A DNA stretch of 6,365 nucleotides, taken from Planctomycetota bacterium (GTDB lineage Bacteria > Planctomycetota > PUPC01 > JACPCR01). The DNA is taken from positions 1 to 6,365 of the forward strand of contig JASLXP010000385.1 in the NCBI GenBank assembly GCA_030740295.1, written 5' to 3'. Numbering within the stretch: the stretch's first letter is position 1; every line of letters begins with the position of its first letter. Both the position numbers and the translations under genes were made by a program. Positions 1 through 6,365 of this stretch are shown one piece after another. Under the pieces are notes generated by a model. That model was not told the DNA's origin and made no database searches. It saw only the letters and a program-made list of their open reading frames with translations.

Positions 1-1233
1 GTTCTGGTGATGATGACTTTCGTCTTTATGAGTCACTACTTCACCGTCCGAGTGGGACTGTTTACTGCGTTGTCGCTCTTGCTGATGCCGAGGATGTTCG
101 GCCATGCCCACTTCTCAGAGCTCGATATGCCCATGGCCCTGGCCTGGTTTACCGGCTCAGTTGCTTTCGTTATTGCTGCTGAGAAGGGGCGCTGGTGGCT
201 GCTTGCTTCTGCCGCGGGATTCGGTCTGGCCTTGCTGACGAAGATCAATGCCTTTGCCATGCCGATAATCCTGTGTCCGTGGGCCATCTATCATTTCAGA
301 AAGAAGAGCATTGGTGTATGCCTGTCACTCATCGGCGGAATCGCCCTCTTCTTTATCGGGTGGCCCTGGCTTTGGATTGACCCCATCGGGCATCTGTGCG
401 GCTACCTGGGCACTCTTGGTGCAAAACGGACGGTCATCCCGGTCTACTTTTTTGGTGAGGTCTACGGCGAGGGGAATCGCCCGCCGATGTTTTACCCGCT
501 CATCATGGCCCTGGGTACCGTGCCGCTGGGCACTGCTCTGGCTGCGCTGTGGGGTGGGTGGCATTCAGGACGAGCTGTCAGGAACGCCCTGCCGGTCGAG
601 ACGTTTCTTCTCGTGAACGCCGGGTTCATCATCCTGTCCGCGTGCTCGCCCAATGTGCCGAAGTATGACGGCACAAGACTGTTCCTTCCGGCCTTCCCGT
701 TCATCGCCTGTCTTGCCGGATTGGGTCTGGACAGGGGTTTCAAATGGCTGCGGGAAAAACTCGGCTCAGAGCAAAAGGCCATTGCTGTTGCGGGTCTGTA
801 TCTGACCATTCAGATTGGCGGCCTCGTTTGGATTCACCCGCACTACCTCTGCTACTACGGGGGCATGCTCGGAGGAACTGCAGGCGCGCACAAGCTTGGT
901 ATGGAAACGAACTACTGGAACGAAGTGTTCGATGACGAAGCGCTAATGTATGTGACAAAGAACACTCCCCGCAACGGAACATACTGCGTTTTCCCCTACG
1001 GGCACTTTGCCTCAGAGCAGCTCCTGGATCCGCTGGTCAAGAATCTTCGTCCTGACATCCGCCGCGTTCCATTTGATCCAGCCGATTGGGACTTGCTGGT
1101 CTTGATCTGCCGCCAGGGCATGTTTACCGAAAAGGCGTGGCAAATTTACCGGCACCAGGAACCGGCATTCGTCAATAGCCGGCAGGGAGTACCCCTGTGC
1201 ATGATTTTCGAGAAGGACACTACTGGGAATTAG
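1..1233 (+). CDS. GT39/PMT-like polytopic membrane glycosyltransferase, 5'-truncated by window edge
   Basis: The reading frame is open from base 1, so the true start lies to the left and about 410 C-terminal residues are visible. GTG/ATG codons at 7-15 are probably internal. Numbering from the first codon, hydrophobic segments lie near 17-30, 44-60, 66-80, 86-98, 104-124, 163-186, 200-215, 227-242 and 258-278, followed by a soluble tail of ~130 residues. The block RMFGHAHFSELDMPMA (31-46) and the KYDGTRLFLPAFPF stretch (221-234) are typical of GT39/PMT-like GT-C enzymes, as is the GGTAGAHKLGMETNYW block (291-306) after the last membrane helix. Such enzymes move a sugar from a polyprenyl-phosphate carrier to an acceptor on the outer face of the inner membrane. 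The acceptor cannot be told from this sequence. The first helices and the loop that normally carries the catalytic acidic residue are outside the window, so activity cannot be judged. The gene ends with TAG, 48 bp from the end of the convergent helicase gene. The family call is fairly secure; the substrate is unknown. Confidence 0.85.
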   Translation, partial: VLVMMTFVFMSHYFTVRVGLFTALSLLLMPRMFGHAHFSELDMPMALAWFTGSVAFVIAAEKGRWWLLASAAGFGLALLTKINAFAMPIILCPWAIYHFRKKSIGVCLSLIGGIALFFIGWPWLWIDPIGHLCGYLGTLGAKRTVIPVYFFGEVYGEGNRPPMFYPLIMALGTVPLGTALAALWGGWHSGRAVRNALPVETFLLVNAGFIILSACSPNVPKYDGTRLFLPAFPFIACLAGLGLDRGFKWLREKLGSEQKAIAVAGLYLTIQIGGLVWIHPHYLCYYGGMLGGTAGAHKLGMETNYWNEVFDDEALMYVTKNTPRNGTYCVFPYGHFASEQLLDPLVKNLRPDIRRVPFDPADWDLLVLICRQGMFTEKAWQIYRHQEPAFVNSRQGVPLCMIFEKDTTGN

Positions 1234-1241
1234 CATTGCGC

Positions 1242-1274
1242 GGAAGCTTGCGTTCCTGTGAGACGCTGCCGCTC
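1242..1274. repeat. Pair of small inverted repeats in the gap between convergent genes
   Basis: The 48-bp gap between the two converging stop codons holds two adjacent dyads. One is GGAA(1242-1245)/TTCC(1253-1256) with a 7-nt loop. The other, at 1260-1274, is GAG-A-CG / CG-CTC with a CTGC loop and a bulged A. They are separated by three bases. Neither is followed by a T-run on either strand, so they are not canonical intrinsic terminators. The position suits a weak bidirectional transcription end or a dispersed REP-like element. The stems are short and could be chance. Confidence 0.3.
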
Positions 1275-1281
1275 CAAGGGC

Positions 1282-3576
1282 TCATCCCACCACTCGCGTT
1301 AACAGTTTCAGTGTCGCCTTCCTGCTTTCGCGCCACTCGAAATCCTCTTCGCTTGTCTCCATGAGAGAGCCGACTGCTGAAGGCTGACCCACGCATGATG
1401 GGCAGCCGTCGCGGCAGGTGCACTCCTCCACGAGCTTCCGGCTCTCGACCAGAAGTTTCTCCATCATGTGGTAACCCTTCTCTGCAAAGCCGAGCCCGCC
1501 CGGATATCGGTCGTAAATAAAGAGCGCAGGAACACCGAGGGCCTGCGAGGTCACGACGCCTCCGATGTCGTGGCGATCGCACATGGCGAACATCGGTAGC
1601 ACGGACATCAAGACGTTGCGGAGACCGGCGAGCACACCCATCTCGCCGGGATCGAGAACTTCCTCGCCAAACTTGAGCCACAGGGCCTTTGTCTCCAGCG
1701 TGCGAGGCGGCAGTTCGAGGCCGTTGTCGTCAAGCTTTTCCTGTGTCACCTGTTTGATGCGCGAGAAACCCAGCACTTGCCGGGTCACATCCACTTCCCC
1801 GAAACTCAGCTCGACAGGGCCCGTTTTTCGTTCCATCTCCGTTTCCTTCACACGGGTCTGCGAGACGACCGTCGGGCGGGTGTAATAGTCCGTCTCTTTG
1901 CGTTCAATGAACGCGTTTCTGGATTCCGTGTCGAGGGCGTTCACGACATAATTCTCACCCGCGTGCAGGTAGACAGCATTCTCGTGGATCACCTCGAAGG
2001 CCCGGTGCCCATCTACCTGGCCAATCACTTCCAGCTTGTCTTCGGATGCGTTGGTCACCGTAAAGTTATCATCAGAAATATTGCGCAGCCCGAACTGTCG
2101 CGCCGGCTCTTTCGCCGTCGACCAATACCACTTTTCGCCGATGCGTTTCACGAGCCCTTCTTCAGCAATAATCTCACAGACTCGATGAATGACCGGTCCG
2201 AAGTATTTCTCATCCTCCGGTGTCAGAGGCATCTCGCTCGCCGCGCACATGATGTGGTTTGTGAGGATGTAGATGTTGTCCGGATCGATGATCGCGTTTT
2301 CCGGATTCTGCTCGAACAGAAAATCCGGATGCCGCATGAAGAACTGATCGATGGGCTCATTCTGAGCAACCAGAAAGACCACGCTCTCATCGTTGCGCCG
2401 TCCGGCTCGCCCAGCCTGCTGCCACATGCTCGCAATCGTGCCGGGGAACCCGACCAGGATGCAGGCATCGAGCGCGCCAACATCAATGCCAAGCTCGAGC
2501 GCGGTCGTGGCGGTGACGCCGAGCAGTTCGCCCGAAAAGAGCCTCTCTTCTATCTCGCGCCGATCCGAAGCCAGGTAACCGCCCCGATAAGGTGACAGAC
2601 GATTGGCCAGTCGTGGTGATTCCTTTTCCAGGGCTTCGACCGAGTAGCGATACAACAACTCGGCCACCACTCGTGCACGTGTAAACGCAATCGTCTGCAC
2701 GCCCTCCATCACCAGACGCGTCAGCAATGCCTGCGCTTCCGAATTCGAACTGCGCCGTCCTCCGAGAGCGCGGTTCGTTTCCGGTGGATTCCATAGCACG
2801 AAGAATTTATTGCCGTGCGGAGAACCATCGTCATCAATGAGGGTCACCTCCTCGCCGAGCACCTGTTCGGCGAGCTCCTTCGGATTGTGAATCGTGGCGG
2901 TGCATGCAATGAACTGCGGTTCAGCCCGGTAAAACGCACAGACACGCCGCAACCGCCGAATCACGTTGGCGACGTTTGAACCGAAAATACCGCGGTAAGT
3001 GTGGAGCTCATCGATCACCACATACTTCAGATTCATGAAGAACTTTGCCCAACGGGCATGGCCCGGCAGCAGGTTCACGTGCAGCATGTCCGGATTGGAG
3101 AGCACGATGGCCCCGTTGTCCCGAACCGCGCGTCTTTGATTCTGCGGCGTATCGCCATCGAACGTCCCTGCCTTGACGACGCTCTGCAGCCCTGGATGTC
3201 CATCCGCCAGCAAATCGAGTGTCCGCAGTTGATCCTGAGTGAGCGCCTTCGTCGGGAACAGATAGAGAGCCCTTGTTCTAGGCTCTTTCAAAATGGTCTC
3301 GATCACTGCTGCGTTGTAGCAGAGGGACTTCCCGCTCGCGGTGCCCGTCTGCACGACAATATTCTCGCCGCTCCTGATTGCCTCAATGGACTGCGCCTGG
3401 TGCATGTAGAGCGATTCAATTCCCTGGCGATGTAAAGCCTCCAGCAGGGGGGCAGGCAGTGGCTCACTCAGTTCCGCCGTTTGTGCTGGACGAGCCTCGA
3501 TGGGCTGAACGTGCTCAATCTGATCTTCGTATTCAGAATCGGATCGGATATGGGAAAGGAAACGAAGGGCATCCAT
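1282..3576 (-). CDS. mrfA: MrfA/YprA-type superfamily 2 DEAH-box DNA helicase with C-terminal DUF1998 zinc module
   Basis: The 764-residue protein is close in length to B. subtilis MrfA (about 750). Helicase motifs appear in order: motif I TGTASGKS (77-84, Lys83), Ia FPTKALTQDQ (107-116), II DELH (189-192), III CTATI (225-229), IV TIAFTRAR (295-302), V TTALELGIDVG (357-367) and VI QQAGRAGR (386-393). The C-terminal DUF1998 region has Cys666 in a CDRHDIGG context and a cluster at Cys719, Cys721, Cys725 and Cys728. This four-cysteine pattern binds metal in MrfA. The family (MrfA, related to fungal Hrq1) is an ATP-driven 3'-5' DNA helicase; B. subtilis MrfA works with the nuclease MrfB in mitomycin C adduct repair. 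Here no MrfB is visible; the upstream same-strand neighbour is a GNAT acetyltransferase 132 nt away. ATG 3576 is chosen because an in-frame TGA lies eight codons upstream (3598-3600). No clear Shine-Dalgarno precedes it. The family call is strong; the repair role is inferred by homology. Confidence 0.93.
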   Translation of the reverse strand: MDALRFLSHIRSDSEYEDQIEHVQPIEARPAQTAELSEPLPAPLLEALHRQGIESLYMHQAQSIEAIRSGENIVVQTGTASGKSLCYNAAVIETILKEPRTRALYLFPTKALTQDQLRTLDLLADGHPGLQSVVKAGTFDGDTPQNQRRAVRDNGAIVLSNPDMLHVNLLPGHARWAKFFMNLKYVVIDELHTYRGIFGSNVANVIRRLRRVCAFYRAEPQFIACTATIHNPKELAEQVLGEEVTLIDDDGSPHGNKFFVLWNPPETNRALGGRRSSNSEAQALLTRLVMEGVQTIAFTRARVVAELLYRYSVEALEKESPRLANRLSPYRGGYLASDRREIEERLFSGELLGVTATTALELGIDVGALDACILVGFPGTIASMWQQAGRAGRRNDESVVFLVAQNEPIDQFFMRHPDFLFEQNPENAIIDPDNIYILTNHIMCAASEMPLTPEDEKYFGPVIHRVCEIIAEEGLVKRIGEKWYWSTAKEPARQFGLRNISDDNFTVTNASEDKLEVIGQVDGHRAFEVIHENAVYLHAGENYVVNALDTESRNAFIERKETDYYTRPTVVSQTRVKETEMERKTGPVELSFGEVDVTRQVLGFSRIKQVTQEKLDDNGLELPPRTLETKALWLKFGEEVLDPGEMGVLAGLRNVLMSVLPMFAMCDRHDIGGVVTSQALGVPALFIYDRYPGGLGFAEKGYHMMEKLLVESRKLVEECTCRDGCPSCVGQPSAVGSLMETSEEDFEWRESRKATLKLLTRVVG

Positions 3577-3708
3577 GCGAAAAAGCAGACTTGGGATTCA
3601 GAGGGCCGGTTTCAAGTGCGACGTGTCAGAATTTCATTATCCGACCCACCGCCAAGAGAGAAAGCGGTAACAGACCATTCACCATTCACCTCTTCATCTA
3701 CCACCTTT
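3577..3708 (-). other. Intergenic region upstream of the helicase gene, with a short tandem repeat
   Basis: This 132-nt spacer between the acetyltransferase stop and the helicase start is long enough for a promoter. A GATAAT box is present on the minus strand (3635-3640), but no good -35 lies 16-18 nt upstream of it. A 7-bp unit is tandemly repeated (accattc accattc acc, 3674-3690 on the + strand). No terminator with a T-run is seen. I cannot assign a function. Confidence 0.3.
3674..3690. repeat. Short tandem repeat, 7-bp unit x 2.4
   Basis: ACCATTC is repeated twice and followed by ACC, reading GGTGAATGGTGAATGGT on the minus strand. It lies 19 nt past the acetyltransferase stop codon. With so few units it may be chance or a trace of polymerase slippage. 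Confidence 0.5.
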
Positions 3709-4644
3709 TCATTCACTCTCCCCAGCCTTCCACAATATCTTCACCTGGTCTGCAGTCACCTCGAAGCCGAGCTTCCTGTAGAGGTTAACGGCCGGTACGC
3801 GATAGTGTTGAGTCACCAGTGTGCAGTATGACGCGCCCTTGCTTTTTACGTGATTCATGCAGTGCAGGCAGATGTATCTGCCCAGCCCTTTGCCGCGGTG
3901 CTCATCCAGTGCCCCCACCCAATCCAGGAAGATTCGATGGCAGGGAAGGCCACCGAGCCTGGTCTGGTGAAACACTCCTGCGCTGAATGCGACGAGCGAA
4001 TCACCGTGTTCGACAAAGATCACCTCATTGGGGTCGAAATCTGCACGTCCGGAATAGTAGTTTTCGAATTCATCCGCAGATGCGCTGCCGAACACAATCT
4101 CTTTTGCCTGGGCCCACGACGCATCATCGCCTGGCCGAAAAGTGTGCGAATCGTAGCCCTCTGCAAGGGCTGGAACGGGCTCGATGTTGTCCAGTGGCAT
4201 TCCCATCAGAATGTTTCTTTTTTCAGGAAACTCGATGGTGACACCTGCAGCTCCGAATGCCGACGTCATCGTTTCTGCGTCATCGCACGCAAGCCAGAAG
4301 GACGCTTCAATCCCACGACAATCCTCCTCTTTCAGGGCATCCAGACACCGAGACAGCAGACTGGTCACGATTGTTTCGCCATTCGCCTTGTCTGCCGCGA
4401 AGCAGACGATCTGGCCCTTATTTTCATCCGCCGTCTTCGCGGAAATGACTCCCTGGATTCTGCCTTCGTCTTCAGCAATAAAGGTCATCTCTGCCACTAT
4501 TTCACCGGACAGAACTTCGCGCGCCTTTTCTGCCCTCGCCTCTATTTCCTGAATATGTGGATCGAGGTGAATGAGGCTGATGCCGCGGCTGAAAAGCCCG
4601 GACGAGGCTTCTGCGTCGTTCGGGTTAAATCTACGTATCTGCAT
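3709..4644 (-). CDS. Two-domain GNAT-family N-acetyltransferase
   Basis: The 311-residue protein is about twice the size of a single GNAT fold. The C-terminal half (about 165-310) carries a clear acetyl-CoA site. Motif A is LDWVGALDEHRGKGLGRYI (240-258), with the R/Q-x-x-G-x-G/A loop at HRGKGLG (249-255), and motif B-like NLYRKLGFEV lies at 287-296. The N-terminal half (1-150) looks like a second, degenerate GNAT fold: a strand pattern MTFIAEDEGRIQGVISA (53-69) is recognisable, but no pyrophosphate-binding loop is seen. GNAT enzymes transfer acetyl from acetyl-CoA to an amine; tandem-GNAT proteins include mycothiol synthase and many of unknown substrate. The protein is cytoplasmic, with no signal or membrane segment. 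The start ATG is supported by AGGA (minus strand, 4654-4657) nine bases upstream. It lies 95 nt after the small ORF and 132 nt before mrfA on the same strand. Substrate unknown; neither neighbour suggests one. Confidence 0.85.
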   Translation of the reverse strand: MQIRRFNPNDAEASSGLFSRGISLIHLDPHIQEIEARAEKAREVLSGEIVAEMTFIAEDEGRIQGVISAKTADENKGQIVCFAADKANGETIVTSLLSRCLDALKEEDCRGIEASFWLACDDAETMTSAFGAAGVTIEFPEKRNILMGMPLDNIEPVPALAEGYDSHTFRPGDDASWAQAKEIVFGSASADEFENYYSGRADFDPNEVIFVEHGDSLVAFSAGVFHQTRLGGLPCHRIFLDWVGALDEHRGKGLGRYICLHCMNHVKSKGASYCTLVTQHYRVPAVNLYRKLGFEVTADQVKILWKAGESE

Positions 4645-4739
4645 TTATCGAGATCCTGCTGAAATTCCTGGAAGGCATCGTTTGGAGTCACAGGCATTGC
4701 TCCGGTTGGGGCCACCGTACGAATTGTGAGAAACGCGCG
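4645..4739 (-). other. Spacer between small ORF and acetyltransferase gene
   Basis: This 95-nt spacer holds one imperfect dyad (CGGT...ACCG, 4703-4717, with a mismatch) and the acetyltransferase ribosome binding site. There is no T-run behind the dyad and no convincing promoter. In the small ORF's frame it stays open beyond the TAG into the acetyltransferase gene, which may be coincidence. Confidence 0.3.
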
Positions 4740-4871
4740 CTAATCAATCCACTCCCGATATCGTTCCAAAACATTCTCCTGGCTCAAAAACGGCGCGTAG
4801 ATCAGTTTGCCGTTGAATCCGATGGGTTCGTTGAGCGGAAAGTTCAGCCATCTAATCTGCTCGTATCTCAT
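4740..4871 (-). CDS. Small hypothetical protein (43 aa) directly behind sucB
   Basis: An ATG 18 nt after the sucB stop opens 43 codons ending in TAG. The product starts MRYEQIRWLNFPLNEPIG and ends ENVLERYREWID; it is polar and aromatic-rich (two Trp, three Tyr), with no membrane segment or cysteine. AGGA (minus strand, 4876-4879) sits four bases before the ATG, a slightly tight but usable Shine-Dalgarno. About 65% of its third codon positions are G or C (28 of 43), compatible with real coding in this genome. It lies in the same reading frame as sucB. I do not recognise the family. It could be a genuine small protein co-transcribed with sucB, the remnant of a longer gene, or a chance ORF. Confidence 0.42.
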   Translation of the reverse strand: MRYEQIRWLNFPLNEPIGFNGKLIYAPFLSQENVLERYREWID

Positions 4872-4889
4872 GATGTCCTGGCCCGTTTG

Positions 4890-6245
<1,356 letters not shown>

Positions 6246-6365
6246 TTAAGACCTCAGAGGATGTAGGATTTTCGGCGCGCATTCTAGATCAGGATGAATC
6301 CGTGCGTCCACCATGCCCGGCAAGAGGAGTGAGTGAGACAGTGGCATGTTCATTGGAGTGGGCCA
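6246..6365 (-). other. Region upstream of sucB; possible tail of an upstream gene
   Basis: Read on the minus strand, one frame is open from the window edge to a TAA (6246-6248) that directly abuts the sucB ATG; the last residues would be ECAPKILHPLRS. A second frame is open from the edge to a TGA at 6289-6291, ending GHGGRTDSS. The third frame has stops. Neither tail is recognisable; in particular neither resembles the end of SucA. This may be the leader of sucB or the end of a gene beyond the edge. Confidence 0.25.
6281..6310 (-). promoter_or_regulatory. Possible sigma-70-type promoter upstream of sucB
   Basis: On the minus strand TGGACG (6305-6310) and TAGAAT (6281-6286) are separated by 18 bases. 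They match the -35 and -10 consensus at four and five of six positions, respectively. Transcription would start about 30 nt before the sucB ATG, leaving room for the GAGG ribosome binding site. The match is modest and phylum-specific promoter preferences are unknown, so this is tentative. Confidence 0.25.

Noticed and set aside
1220..1681. Minus-strand open frame overlapping the end of the helicase gene
   Set aside because: The product is arginine-rich with low-complexity composition and overlaps the conserved cysteine module of the helicase in another frame.
1777..2595. Long + strand open frame (272 codons)
   Set aside because: It lies wholly antisense to the helicase gene, whose motifs are complete. 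The product has no recognisable domain, and it is a typical opposite-strand shadow of a GC-rich gene.
3850..4662. Long + strand open frame (270 codons)
   Set aside because: It is antisense to the acetyltransferase gene, which has clear GNAT motifs and a ribosome binding site. The + strand product has no domain-like pattern.
4542..4697. Minus-strand ORF starting MPVTPNDAFQEF that runs into the acetyltransferase gene
   Set aside because: Most of its 51 codons overlap the acetyltransferase in another frame, and there it becomes low-complexity. The acetyltransferase start has the better ribosome binding site.
4703..4717. Hairpin considered as an intrinsic terminator after the small ORF
   Set aside because: The stem is only four pairs plus one across a mismatch, and no T-run follows on either strand.

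Overview
This 6.4 kb stretch is an ordinary-looking bacterial chromosome segment of moderately high GC. It carries four recognisable protein genes, one plausible small ORF and very little non-coding space. There are no RNA genes, insertion sequences, integrases, CRISPR arrays or phage genes. The gene content does not fix the organism. A GT39-like membrane glycosyltransferase of the 'GHAHF...DMPMA' type, a standalone MrfA-type helicase and a 2-oxoglutarate-dehydrogenase-type E2 would fit an environmental bacterium with an oxidative TCA cycle. My guess is the Planctomycetota/Verrucomicrobiota/Kiritimatiellota side of the tree, but this is only an impression from protein style.

Layout. On the + strand, the left edge holds the C-terminal ~410 residues of a polytopic GT-C/PMT-like glycosyltransferase whose start lies outside the window (ends 1233). 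It converges on a block of minus-strand genes across a 48-bp gap that contains two small hairpins. In transcription order from the right, the block is: sucB (6245 to 4890), the E2 dihydrolipoyl succinyltransferase of the 2-oxoglutarate dehydrogenase complex; a 43-codon ORF (4871 to 4740) 18 nt behind it in the same reading frame; a two-domain GNAT N-acetyltransferase (4644 to 3709); and an MrfA/YprA-type DEAH helicase with a C-terminal DUF1998 four-cysteine module (3576 to 1282). The gaps are 18, 95 and 132 nt, so sucB and the small ORF may share a message, while the helicase could have its own promoter.

Functionally the neighbours do not form one obvious pathway. SucB is central carbon metabolism, the helicase is probably DNA repair, the acetyltransferase has an unknown substrate, and the glycosyltransferase acts at the membrane. 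I see no convincing new multi-gene system. The points most worth a second look are the small ORF behind sucB in the same frame between UAG codons, the paired hairpins in the convergent gap, and the MrfA-like helicase with no MrfB nuclease beside it.
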